Shown: positions 22,326-33,050 of the stretch, piece by piece
How the letters are laid out: every line of letters starts with the position of its first letter
Position numbering within the stretch: position 1 is the first letter of the stretch
NCBI GenBank assembly: GCA_022457155.1
Contig: JAJGOT010000479.1
Span: 591,109 to 655,108 of the forward strand
DNA: 64,000 bases
Direction: 5' to 3'
Source of the DNA: Cladopsammia gracilis
Lineage: Eukaryota; Cnidaria; Anthozoa; Scleractinia; Dendrophylliidae
Notes under the pieces: model-generated
The model's input: only the letters and a program-made list of their open reading frames with translations
Database searches by the model: none
What the model was told of the DNA's origin: nothing
Made by a program: the position numbers and the translations under genes

Positions 22326-22930
22326 GTGGTACTATATAACGTTCTTTGCTCAAACAGGACCATTTTACTTTCTTTCTCACAAAACAAAGCCGTTCGTATT
22401 ATAAATGATGTTCCTTTAATGGAATCAATAACTCCACACTACGTATCCCTAAGCCTTTTGAAATTTCCTGATATTGTTAAACTGAACACATGTATACTTT
22501 TTTATGATTATTTCCACAATGAAAAGTTTCCTAATATACCTGTTTCACTAGTATCTGAGCTACATAACTACAATACCCGCAGTGCATCATCTAATCAAGT
22601 AGTCATACCCTCATTTCGAACTAATCTCAGGAGATTCTGCCCGAGCGTTATTGGAAGATTTTTTTGGAATAGTATTCCGCAATTAATCAGAGACAAACCA
22701 TCTAGAAAGATGTTTAGAAAAGCACTTTTACGCTGGTACCTTGCTCAATACTAATGAAACATCATCTCTTTTGACATTTACCAAGCTATTTTATAAGTTT
22801 TCCTTTTCTTTTTTTACTAAAAAAATTACAAGTTTTTTGTTTATACTTATATAACATTAGGGGGCACAATATTAATTTATCTAGACTGGCCCCTCTCCTC
22901 TCCTTCCTAATAAAATGTGATTTTAATTTA
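22326..22930 (+). mobile_element. LINE 3'-end fragment, opposite orientation
   Basis: The frame 22326-22754 encodes NKAVRIINDVPLMESITPHY, then KLNTCILFYDYFHN, HNYNTRSAS and RFFWNSIPQLIRDKPS...FRKALLRWYLAQY with a stop. This is the C-terminal domain of a non-LTR reverse transcriptase from a different family than the adjacent minus-strand piece. Its 3' UTR ends near 22930. Confidence 0.75.
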
Positions 22931-23204
22931 ATTATTAACATCTTTAAAGGTTTGGAGTAAACAAATAAAAATGAATGAAAATGAAATTACCACCGCGATG
23001 GTCGCCATTTTTTTTTAAATTGTTGACTCCGCCTCGATTTGACGGGCTGATTCGAGAAAGCAAGTCTTCCAGAAGTCAACCAGCTCACCGGAAAATGTTT
23101 CCGCATTGGTCCGCATTGTTACTAAAAATAACTATTTTGCAATTAAGATATCCCAGCCTCTCTGTCCAATTTTAATCTCTTGGTTATACTGTTCAAAATC
23201 CATT

Positions 23205-23573
23205 TAGGGACGGACCATTTAATTTTTGTGGGCGGGCCCCCACAAAAATTAAATAGGGTAAAGTCGCACACGGGCCACGAATGGCCCACACGGCCGGAGC
23301 TTAACCCGGTTTCTGTAGCATGAAGCAACTAGGAATATTGCTACTCCCCCCTGGATGGGATGCTAGTCCATCGCAGGGTTACCCTCAGCATTTTGTCGCC
23401 GGTACCCATTTATACACCTGGGTGGAGAGAGACAGTGTGGAGTAAAGTTTCTTGTCTAAGGAAACAACACGACGGCAGAGACCAGGCTCGAACCACCGAC
23501 CTTCAGGTTGAAAGTCCGACGCGCTAACCACTTGACTACCGTGCCTCCACAAAAATTAAATGGTCCGTCCCTA
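23205..23573. mobile_element. Tiny TA-flanked hairpin element hosting a SINE
   Basis: Without the SINE and one target copy the element is about 60 bp. It is GGGACGGACC, then ATTTAATTTTTGTGG, a GC-rich turn and the inverse arm, flanked by TA on both sides. It is a near-perfect hairpin, consistent with a minimal mariner-type MITE. Confidence 0.8.
23255..23546 (-). mobile_element. tRNA-derived SINE with 15-bp target duplication
   Basis: CCACAAAAATTAAAT is present at 23240-23254 and identically at 23547-23561. Between them, read on the minus strand, is a tRNA-like head with A-box region GGTAGTCAAGTGGTTAGC and B-box GGTTCGAGCC. A central domain containing GCGATGGACTAGCATCCC follows, then a tail with TTGCTTCATGCTACAG ending GCGACTTTACCCT. 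The central word resembles conserved domains seen in several invertebrate SINE families, possibly Nin-type, though I am not sure. Its perfect target duplication implies a fairly recent insertion. Confidence 0.9.
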
Positions 23574-24133
23574 ATAGTAGGTTATTTTGATCCCTTGAAT
23601 TATTTTGTGATTCAATGCGATAGCTCCATTAGATGATCACCGCGTGAGCTGGCATAGACTGAACGACAAATCTGTGTTGTGGTCCGCCAAGCTGGGTGGG
23701 AATGATAATGTAGACCGCGCAGGGATTGAAACTAAGGGCGCGTTTCTTTTCTACGTATTCTGCCCATTCCAAAAACAGAAAACCTCAAACTATTGCACCT
23801 ATTCCTCACGTTAAATATGGAAAGAAGTTGCTACTTTGACTATGCTACAGCAACCCCGACAAAATTTTTCCCGTACGCCAATGCTTTTTGTGCTCTTTTA
23901 TAATGGCGCGTATGCATAATTAATGTATGGGATTATACGGAAATCTTACCACAGTTTGGACTTCTCAGGGGCTCCGGAACCAGTACGAACCACCTCAGGA
24001 AGGAACAACCAACACAACTTCCCGCTCTGATCGAAGCGTCAAGTAAACGCTCTGTCGTCCGTCGTCCGCGTATTCATGCAGCGAAGGACTGGGAAGGAAG
24101 CAGATTCAAGATGGCGGATGGCGACTGCTGATA
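23574..24133. other. Upstream region of CYB5RL, no gene seen
   Basis: No exon is recognisable. The last 130 bp are GC-richer than the surroundings and contain AAGATGGCGG at about 24112. That looks like a metazoan YY1-type initiator word (AANATGGC), and transcription may begin near here. Confidence 0.4.
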
Positions 24134-24334
24134 ATGGATGGCAAGAAATCGGTGAATCGTAGCTCCGAAAAACCGGACTTAAAAAGAAAACGAGACCAGG
24201 AGGATAGTGGATCGAAGCTGTCGCGTTCTGAAGGATTTTCTTGGTGGACCTCGTTGCTTTTGGGGATTGGCCCAAGTCATTCTTCAGTGAAGAGTACACC
24301 CGGGAGTACAGTAGTAACTCAAAGGAAATTTTAA
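24134..24334 (+). CDS. Small ORF upstream of CYB5RL, uncertain
   Basis: A 66-codon frame starts MDGKKSVNRSSEKPDLKRKR and contains FSWWTSLLLGIGPSHSS before its stop. It follows a GC-rich promoter-like stretch and lies 360 bp before the CYB5RL start codon. A shorter frame (MADGDC) ends at the bases just before it. It may be an upstream ORF in the CYB5RL leader, a separate small gene, or chance. I do not recognise a family. The two Trp residues and hydrophobic run could form a short membrane-associated segment. Confidence 0.3.
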   Translation: MDGKKSVNRSSEKPDLKRKRDQEDSGSKLSRSEGFSWWTSLLLGIGPSHSSVKSTPGSTVVTQRKF

Positions 24335-24694
24335 TCTTCAACCTACCACTTTCGTTGTCAAAAAACCGGACCTTGGAGATGAATATCAGTTAAAAAAGGA
24401 TAATTTTTATCGAGCTGAACTAAAAAATAAGAGCTACATTTGCATGTTTGACAAGTTTCAATTCTGACGTCTTGAGTTGTACACCTTATTTTCTGACAAG
24501 TTAATATTCCTTATAATGAAGCTGTTCATTTACTCATTATTAGGATAGGTTAAGCTTTTCAACATTAAGGGTTAAAAGTTGCCTTATCTTGTATTTTCAT
24601 TTTTGTATTTAATTTGCTTATGGGATTTCGATGGAAAACAATCTGCCCAAGTATAATTATTACAATGTAAAGAAGATAAAGTGACTTTGTTACC

Positions 24695-27600
24695 ATGGCT
24701 ACAACTGGAAAGAGTTCAAGTGAAAACATAAGTGAAGATGATTCTTTCAATTTTCCTGAACCACCAGAAAAACCACTGGATAGCGACTGCTGTGGAACTG
24801 GATGTATTCCTTGTGTGTTTGACATTTACGAGGAGGAAATGATAAAATGGAGAATGGAATGTGACAAAATAAAAAACAGGGGAGTCATTAACAGTGATCC
24901 ACAGCTGAGAGACTGTGATGAAGTACTCAATGCACTTGAGTTTCGGTGCTTTGCACTGCAATCTATTACAAGACTGACAGGTGATTCCTGCCTGTACAGG
25001 TTTAACATTCCAGGAAACAGGAAACTTGGGATAGAAATTGGGCAGCATCTCATAATGAGGTAAGATTTTCGTCTTTTTTTTATACTACATGCAATTCAAC
25101 AACCACCATTTCTATATGCCTCTCTTCCAAGTCATGTGAAGATGTCATGATTTGCAGATATCATGGCAAAGGCAACATCTTCATCCTCAGTGTTGACTGG
25201 CCAGGATTTGAACTTGTGATCTCTCTCTCAACAGACTGGTAACATGAACCTACTAACTGAGCTATTAAGACTGTTGTACAGTCAAACTGCATAGACACTA
25301 TCCTGATGATTTTTTTTAAATAAAAATCTCCAATTATTTATCATTATGATATGTAAAAATGACATGTACGCTGTAATTATGAGCTTTCAGTTTTCAGTAT
25401 GAGTATGAAATTGACCATGACTATGACTTTCAAATTACAGACCTCAGAGTTGCATCCTCAGAACTCTCACTCCGTCCTTTTGCCGGCCATTAGATAAGGA
25501 GACTCTATTAAAGCATGTACACTAGATTTTGAAGTCATACTCATACTTGTAGTCTGATCTCAAGGCCCCTAAATGCAGGAAAAGACATCTCCAAAAGTCT
25601 AGAACTTTAAAATGTGCTGGGGAAGAATTCCCTTGGACCCCACTAGTGAGAAGCCACTTGGGCACTTTAAAAATGCTGATCTCCCGACCTGTAGAAAGCA
25701 ATGTAAAAATACTGTCTCCCCACCTGTATTAAAATTAAAGTATTAGTATATTTTAAATCCCATTTGTCTTAATGTGCTTATGTTGCGTCTATGCTTCATA
25801 GAACTTCCTACATGTATTTTGCTCCTAGTTTTTTTTTAATATTTCCCCCTTTTTTGTCCCCCATTTTTTGTTCAAAGCTTTTCTATCTTCAATTTTTTTT
25901 ACCCTCCAACCTGCGTGACACCCTGCTATGTTTATTCCTGATTAAATATAATTTAACATAAAACCATAATAAATAAGGAAATGACACTGCGCTGTGAACC
26001 ATGATCTAACCTCTTGGCAAAGTGTGGTAAAAGATTTTATAAAATCTCTTGCCTTTCATTTCAGCAAGCTAATGGTACAGAGTGTAGCTGGATTGTAATC
26101 ATTGCTAGGATAGAGTGGTTATGGAGAAATTATTAAATATCTGCTTAATCATTGAGTGATATTAAGAATAATAGGAGCTCATTATCTGAAATGTCAAGAT
26201 AAAACAATGAAAGTGCAAGTTGAAAAGTTTAAATTATACAATTCAAATGTTCACAATCTTTTTTTAGGGGTAAGTGTCAAGGCAAGACTGTCACTCGACA
26301 GTACACACCAGTAACTCCCACAGATTGCTGTGGGTTTTTTGATGCACTTATCAAGGTATTGTCAGTGGATTTTACAATGTCTTTTTTATTAATTTTTTAT
26401 ATTTACATTGTAGATTTATATTCTGTTTAAAAACAGAAACTTGTTTGAATTCCTAATTAAGTATAATCCTTCATTTTCTAAAAATGTCATACAAATGTCA
26501 TATGGTTGTTAACTGGTTTGAAGGATTGACTTGACTAGCAATAGCACTGACATTAACAATAATATTTTAATGTACATATGCAGCATTTTAGTGCAAGGTT
26601 TTTGCTCCAGAGTAATGACTAGTTTAGAAGTATATGTGGACCAATATGTAATCATACAATATAAAAAACATAAAGAAAAAAAAACCCTAGCAGGTTTCAC
26701 AGTTGAAGAAAATTTCCAAATGTTGTGAAACAGTAACTGGAAGAATAAAACATTTCATGCTGTCAAGTTTATGGTCATGAAGCAATTTAGTAAGTTGCAA
26801 AGAAATCACAGAAAAACCGTAAAAGCTTCTTAGCCTGTAAACACTAGCTGCCTGACCCTCAAGAAAAATGGATTCTTTTTAAGATTCTTTTTAAAAGTAC
26901 ATGTCGGGGTGGCTTAACACATGTTATTATTACATTAGCTTCAACAAGGATAAGTGCACAAATTTAATATTAATGCTTTACTAGCTAGAAAGCTGCTGTG
27001 AGTTACATTTATTTAATAGTGAACAGCATGTAATTAAGTTAACAAGTAAATGCTCTTAGTTTATCACAACTACAGTGAACAAAGAAAATTTTGTAAATAA
27101 TATTTAAGATAGAATGATTTTACTTCATCTGTGAAACACTATCTAACAATTAGTGTGTGATAGTCCAAATTAAACAAAAGGAAACAATGGAATTATAGTC
27201 TAATAGTGCATACTATTCTACTAACTATTTCACAGATGAAGTAAAATCACTCTAGTTCTCTTACCTTTGAATCCCTTATTTTTAAATGCTTTTAACTGAT
27301 AAAAGCTATTTGAACATTGTGATGTGTAGCTTATTTGGACTTTACTAATAGTTGTTATAAATTATACTATTTTGCAAATTTCAGGTATATTCAAATGGGA
27401 AGATGTCGCACTATGTAAAAACTTGGCAGGTTGGAGACATGGTTGAATGGAGGGGACCATTTGGAAGATTTTTATACAGGCCAAATCAGGTAACTCTTAA
27501 GTCTAAGACTGAGTTTAAGTTGATTGGATCTAGGCAAAAGTTGAACATGTTAAATAGATTCCCATCTCTTACAGTTGATGGAGGCTACATAGAGCAAGTT

Positions 27601-29526
27601 ACATCTACCAAATCTCTTGGTGTGCACATAGACGAAAATTTATCTTGGAGCATTCACATTGATAACATGTCTAAAAAAAGCAAAGTAGATGTTTTGTTCC
27701 ATCTAAAAGACTCCTATGCATACCCATTCCTATAACTCTTTAAAATGTTAATTGTAAGTTGTATTTCTTATCTTAATTGTTTTTAAATGTATTCACTGTG
27801 GGTGCAATAGTTATTTTAATAAATATATCTTATTGGACGGTTTAGTGTGTAGTATCGTGGGATATTTTTACGAGTCTCGCTGTATTTTGGCGAGCCCGTA
27901 GGGCGAGTCAAAATACAAGAGACGAGTAAAAATATCCCACGATACTACACGCTAAACCGTCCAATAAGAGATTTATTATTCAACTTAGTCATGAACATCG
28001 TTTTAATCTTTCTTACCTTTCAAGTTTGTCGTGCGCGCGCTATTTGAACTTGTTTGTCAGCGCGCGCGCTTTATTCAAAAAAATGATGACGAATTGTCAG
28101 TCGTGTAGTTGTTTGGTCGCGTGTACTTTTTGTACAGCGAAGAAAGACTTTGTGTGATTAAACGCATAATTGTTTGGATTTGTTTGGGTAAAAACGTCAA
28201 TAGATCCCGTCAGTTTTTCTCAGTTTTGTCCGTTCTAGTTTGGGAACAATTTCGGCCATTTTTTCACCGCTTACGTAAGACTAATGCTCGAAGTGACGTT
28301 TGTGAAAAACCGGTCAAACCGGTCTTCTGGAGTACAAATACCGTGAGATATTTGTACTCGTTTTGGGTGTTATTTGTACTCTACTGAGTGCAGTTGAATA
28401 ATAAACCACCAATATTTTCAGTTTTAAATATCATATTTTTTTCGTGTTTTAATTTTTTGGTTTTTATGTTCTTTCGTTTATTTTAAGTACCGCCGTATCG
28501 GTATGTTAGCAGCAGGAACTGGCATTGCCCCGATGTTGCAAGTGATTCAGGGGATTGTGGCCAATGATCATGACGAAACCTTCATCCACTTGGTCTACTC
28601 CAGCAGAACATATGACGATGTTTTAATGAAGAATACACTTGATAATTTGAAGGCTTACTGGAACTTTTCTGTGCTGTATGTTATAAGCAAGGTCAGTTGT
28701 GGCTTTTATATGTGATATAGCGGTAGTTAAGAAATGGACAGAAACAGTCCCAGCTTGCTGACATATACAAAACTAAAAAGGATTTAGTACTTTTGGATTC
28801 TCCTAAACTCCCTTGAGTGTTTAAAGGAAAAGATGCAGTGCAAAGTGGCTGTTAATCAGTCTTGTTCCCAGTCCTTCTTGGTGCAGAATCTGATCTAATC
28901 TAACTGAATCAAGCTGAATCAGAAGATCTGCCCAGGCCTCTTGTTTCCTGCGCTATGGCACAGTAAGTTCAAGACCGTTCACAACATCCTTCCAGCAAAA
29001 CTAAGCGCACTTACCATTTGTCAAAACTGGCCAGCCAGACTAATGGCAAGTCATTATTTGTCAAAACTAGCCAGCCAGACTAATTGTATGCCATTATTTT
29101 TCAGAAATGGCCCGCCATTCAAGTTACGCGACATAAATGCATGAATTTTAGGCTCCTGTAGTTGTTAGCATTTCTTTGGCCTGTGTTGTAGAACGGGGCC
29201 AGTTCCCCTGTACCTCCCTCACAGTCTAAAAGAAAAACAAGGGAAATGGAGGACAAAATTTTTCCCAGAATGGTTGTGTGTAGGTAATAACAGTGCATTG
29301 CTTTTTGTTGATATTTTTTCAGGAAGGGGAATCTGAACAATCAAAAGTTAAGTATGGAGATCATGTGTCTTACGGCAGGATCAGTCAGGAGCTTGTGTCA
29401 CGTGAGATGCCTGAACCATCACGTGATGTCCAGGTGCTCATCTGTGGAACTAAGTCCTTTGACAAGGACATGATAAAGTATCTCAAGATCTTAGGATACA
29501 CCTCAGATATGTATTTTAAATTTTAG
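24695..29526 (+). CDS. CYB5RL: NADH-cytochrome b5 reductase-like protein, complete
   Basis: Five coding exons join with GT-AG sites and consistent phases: 24695-25059, 26268-26355, 27385-27489, 28488-28691 and 29323-29526. The product is about 321 residues, close to vertebrate CYB5RL (about 315). Residues about 30-55 form the oxidoreductase-like N-terminal motif (CCGTGCIPCVFDIYEEEMIKW without its last residue is the core). The FAD-binding RQYT box is at residues 132-135, GPFGRF lies in exon 3, the nucleotide-binding AAGTGIAP is at about 194-201, and the NADH-site CGT begins at about residue 295. The C-terminus ends YFKF, like other b5-reductase family members. The family transfers electrons from NADH through FAD; the physiological acceptor of CYB5RL is not established. 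The start ATG lies in GTTACCATGG, a good Kozak context. No damage is seen. Introns 2 and 3 hold a MITE, a LINE fragment and a palindromic element. Confidence 0.93.
27111..27254. mobile_element. TA-flanked MITE in CYB5RL intron 2
   Basis: The ends GAATGATTTTACTTCATCTG and the inverse CAGATGAAGTAAAATCACTC are flanked by TA. The body (GATAGTCCAAATTAAACAAA) matches the inner element at 37955-38094, and the ends match the outer element at 37863-38179. Confidence 0.9.
27494..27735 (+). mobile_element. LINE reverse-transcriptase fragment abutting CYB5RL exon 3
   Basis: Directly after the exon 3 donor the sequence encodes KTEFKLIGSRQKLNMLNRFP, then YIEQVTSTKSLGVHIDENLS and WSIHIDNMSKK. This is the RT segment just after the catalytic box of non-LTR elements. 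By chance it is in frame with exon 3 and open to a stop at 27735. Confidence 0.8.
27831..28405. mobile_element. Palindromic element(s) in CYB5RL intron 3
   Basis: 27831-27966 is a near-perfect hairpin: TATTGGACGGTTTAG...CTAAACCGTCCAATA with inner arms ATCGTGGGATATTTTTACGA. The following 27972-27985 (TTTATTATTCAACT) recurs inverted at 28392-28405, so a second element may be joined to it. A CGCGCGCGC-rich patch lies at 28030-28070. Confidence 0.7.
28992..29112. repeat. ~42-bp tandem repeat in CYB5RL intron 4
   Basis: Three imperfect copies of a unit share CCATT(A)TTTGTCAAAACT and GGCCAGCCAGACTAAT. The sequence is non-coding. Confidence 0.75.
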
Positions 29527-30301
29527 TTAGCACAAAACGTTTTCTTTTTCTTCTAGAAAAAGAAAGTTCCTATTTTCATACTTGTTTTTATCTCGTAAAT
29601 ATGTGAAGCGTTTAGCGAGATAAAGTACACGGGGAGGGATATGCAAATTTTCCATTGTTCCATCGTTTGTAAAAAAAATTAAATCCCAGTGTAATACGTG
29701 TTAAAAGATGATTGCTGTAGTAAACTTTTTATTGCCCAGTGTAATTACATCATCCAGTTGTCGAAACAGTCTCGTTTCACACAACGCATATTTATATCAC
29801 GCTAAAATGTTTTGGTCATTTTACATCTGTTTTACTTTTTAATTATTTGATGTCAAACTCAGTATGGAAAATTAAAACTAATTTATGGACTTAACCTTAC
29901 CTTGTTTCATATTCACGAGATGGCTCTTAGGGCCCTTTTATTTGAACTTATGTTGATATATCTGTAAATATTCCTTACTGTTTACATGTATATCAACAGG
30001 ATCTTAGGCCAACAAGGTTGGCATCATGATCTGATTAATTGTTATTTAAATAAGTGTTGGAATCAAACCTTTGTAAACAAATGTAAGAATCTTTTTGAGA
30101 TTTGACATTTGTCGTTTTCTGACATACCGTGTAGCATGAAATTTTTACGGATTTTGCGGATTGCCCTCGATCCGCATAAATAAGTTCCCGAAGAAAAAAA
30201 ACTCTCGCAAAATAATACTCCACAAAAATTTACTTCCTTCAGTCAAATAAAGAACTCTGCTTTTTAATGTAAACTTGCGCTACTGCAGGGACGATGTTTT
30301 A
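29527..30301. other. 3' flank of CYB5RL
   Basis: This AT-rich sequence follows the CYB5RL stop codon. A possible AATAAA polyadenylation word lies at about 30246-30251. No exon or clear repeat is seen. Confidence 0.4.
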
Positions 30302-30421
30302 GGCCCGGTTCAAACGCCGAACTTCACGTGTGCCGAACCTAATGCAAATGAGCAAAATCTATTGTTCTTGCTCATTTGCATTAGATTCGGCACATGTGAA
30401 GTTCGACGTTTGAACCGGGCC
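30302..30421. mobile_element. 120-bp near-perfect hairpin MITE
   Basis: The arms of about 55 bp begin GGCCCGGTTCAAACG and close with its inverse. The inner arm is GCCGAACCTAATGCAAATGA and the loop is about 10 bp. Confidence 0.9.
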
Positions 30422-31696
30422 AAACTTACAGGAGAATATTGTAGGCCAACCTGCATTCTTTGTCGATCCATGGCCGCATTTTCGTTGCTTTTTTGTTCAC
30501 ATTTTTGTTCCCATTTTTGTTAGATACTATTAATAGATTTTATTCGACATGACATGGCATTCGACATTCGGCATTTTTGAAAAATGCCTCGGCAAATACT
30601 TTTTTCTATTATATAACATTCCTACTGTAACATTCCATAGTGATGATTTCTATAGCCTACAGGTATGATTTTCTTAGCTATGGAGCTATGTCAAACATCT
30701 TCCATGACCTTCCATGTGTTTCCCGCCCGCCCCCCACTTCCATGCGTTCGATGGTCAATTGGTGAAGTGTGTGGTTTCGCATTCGAACGGTACGGGTTCG
30801 CTATGAAAAGTGAAATAAAGTGCGTTTTGTTATCTTCTTTTGCTTTCTCTGTTTTCTTTTTTTCTGCCTATTATTTGTAAGTTAATGTAATAGAGTGGTT
30901 CATTTCTGAAAAATGGCTTCGATAATTTGTTTCTCTGTTTTAGTGTTCTACGCAGTATTTGCGTTGCTTAGCTCTTTGTTTTCACATTTTTGGCTGATTA
31001 GATGTTCTGTAGATGCTACGTTCACCGCAGCAGTTTCGTTCGCGCTCCGTTTTAGAATTAATAAGGAAACGAGAATCCAACAAGATTAAACACGGTGCTT
31101 ATAGCTTTTAGTTCGAGTTGTCGGAGGATGGGAACAAATGACCGCAAATTAGGGAATAAAACCGGAGTTTGATTACATGCTTATTCTTGGCTTGCACTTA
31201 CGTTATATAATGTCATATCAAAATTCAGAAGCATTAAAAAACAGATTTCGATTTCAAAATGTTTATGGAATTGTATAGAGTTTAAAACTACACATCTGGG
31301 CCAAATTGTGAAGCGCCAGAGCATTTCGTTCAAAAGTTAGGCGAACAAGTATTACACATTCTTAGTGAAAATGTATGGAGCGGCCATCTTGATGTACCAC
31401 TTTGGTACACCAACATGGCGGCCAAAACTTCAAAGTCAAAATTACGCAAAAAGTCTCATCACAAAAGATTCACTATAATAATTCATTGATTACTTTCTTA
31501 ATTCCTTAACAGAAATTCTTTACAAAAGTTTACGCCAAATTAATTGAAAGAACGCTTCTTTATCACAGTATGTTTGCTTGCCAGCCAAAAAACTCTTACG
31601 AAGTTATAAGCCCACGGCTTATTAGCGGCATTTTACGGTATAGTCTCGTGCAATATGCAGTGGGATGGCGTTCTGTTAAAAATAATCACATAGTAG
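30422..31696. other. Intergenic stretch, no gene seen
   Basis: It contains an inverted match to 12690-12790 at about 31250-31350 and the repeat word TTTGGTACACCAACATGGC near 31395. Frames such as 30665-30880 have no recognisable domain. Confidence 0.5.
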
Positions 31697-31800
31697 TATA
31701 AAAAGAGACAGGCCAAACACGACTCCCACTGGTGTCAAAATGTATTAAGTAGCCTTTAGAATAGCTTTCCCGAGTAGACCTGCGAGATATTTGTCCCGTT
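31697..31800. repeat. Relic terminal repeat of the 849-bp element family
   Basis: GACAGGCCAAACACGACTCC continues through TTAGAATAG and GAGATATTTGT, matching 2986-3080 with scattered substitutions. No partner arm is seen nearby. Confidence 0.75.
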
Positions 31801-32099
31801 AGATTACCATTAGGCATATATTAGGGTTTCTTTGGCTCAGTCGTGTTGCAAGAACACAGTCTGTCCTCTTCAGCACAAGTTGCAACGTCACGTCAAAATT
31901 ATACCGCATGTCCGGTCGTTAATGTCACTGCAGGCCTGATCTTCTGTAACCTGCACAATTTCTCAGGCCTCCCTGGCTTCAACGTGCTCAACAAGCAAAA
32001 CGGAACCTTAAGGCCGGGCGAAACCTTCCGATCAGCGGCCGACGTCACATCCGTCACCAAAGACGACTTGTAAGGAGGTTTGCCGGCCTGGACAAGGAG

Positions 32100-32515
32100 A
32101 AGTGCCCCCTTAATACCATGGATCTCTTAAAAGAATATCAACCATCAAGAGTTCTTCGATCCTGTAGCAAGAATCCTCTCGCAAAACCATCATTCAACTT
32201 TAAAACTTATGGTGGGCGTTCATTTGCAGTTGCGGCTCCATCACTTTGGAACTCCTTGCCGGACGATATAAAGAACTGCACCACATGTACAGTGAACAAT
32301 TTTAAACGCAAGCTTAAGACCTTTCTTTTTTCACAAGCTTACGATAATCATAAGTAGTACTAGCATTTGTTATTCTTTCTGTCATGCTTACAGTTAATTA
32401 TTTCAGTTTTTCTTTATTCTATCTTTTTATTCTGATTATTCTGATTGTAAGGCGCTATTAAACCGTGGGAAATAGCGCGGTATAAATTGATTGTTATTGT
32501 TATTATTAATGGGGT
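32100..32515 (+). mobile_element. LINE 3'-end fragment with hairpin tail
   Basis: The frame 32118-32357 encodes FKTYGGRSFAVAAPSLWN followed by SLPDDIKNCT and ends with a stop. The 3' tail forms GGCGCTATT...AATAGCGC at about 32451-32482 and then TTGTTATTGTTATTATTAAT. The same coding end and tail hairpin recur at 44195-44535, so both are one CR1/L2-like family. The open frame just upstream (31843-32073) is GC-rich and unrecognised. Confidence 0.8.
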
Positions 32516-32628
32516 GTCACAAAGTACGGGTTCTACTGTAGGTGACATTGCCCCTGCATGCTGCATACCATTCCAATTCAACACTGTTGACAGAAAGCAA
32601 ACATAAAACATAATTTCAACGATACTTT

Positions 32629-32634
32629 GTTTAT
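32629..32634 (-). promoter_or_regulatory. Candidate XPO6 polyadenylation signal
   Basis: TTTATT on the plus strand is AATAAA on the XPO6 strand, about 420 bp after the stop codon. It is the first canonical hexamer I find downstream. Use of this site is inferred. Confidence 0.45.
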
Positions 32635-32782
32635 TCTATTGACATTCTACACAATACTGTTTTTACAAAATAATTCATTTGATATTTCCATTACAAATAA
32701 AACTCCAACCTGGTCACGTAAATATAAAAATATACAATATCTCAATCTCTTGTGCGCTACTTTCATCTTTAACCCTTCCCCA

Positions 32783-32799
32783 CCCCCCCCCCCCCCCCC
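32783..32799. repeat. C17/G17 homopolymer
   Basis: Seventeen C residues lie on the plus strand. If the polyadenylation site at about 32629 is used, the XPO6 3' UTR carries G17 here. Confidence 0.9.
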
Positions 32800-33050
32800 A
32801 ATATCAAAATACACATTCTCCTTTCTTATCCCCATATATTTCTTATAGAAGAATTGGAGAGAGTTGTTAAACTATCAAGAGAATACATCTTAATTCTCGT
32901 GATCTCTTTTGATTGATTAAGCATTGATATTTCAAGGAGAAATTTGATACTGATCATTAGTAGGACTTAAAGGGTTAAAAGAAAGGAAAATACACAATTA
33001 TATATTACACGAGTTTTCTATGTTTTTATAAATAACGCATTTCTATGACA

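Larger units (their letters stand above)
20909..23191. repeat. Large inverted repeat flanking LINE debris
   Basis: 20909-21063 and 23050-23191 are inverted copies of about 145 bp with one ~20-bp indel. They share GCGGACCAAT, GGAAACATTTTCCGGTGAGC and TGGTTGACTTCTGGAAGACT. The outer edges read GTTATACCAAGAGA and its inverse. The arms enclose 2 kb containing an exon-like frame and two LINE pieces. This could be a TIR transposon loaded with later insertions. Confidence 0.7.

Noticed and set aside
31843..32073. 76-codon GC-rich ORF before a LINE end
   Set aside because: It has no recognised domain or splice context and is probably a decayed part of the adjoining mobile element.
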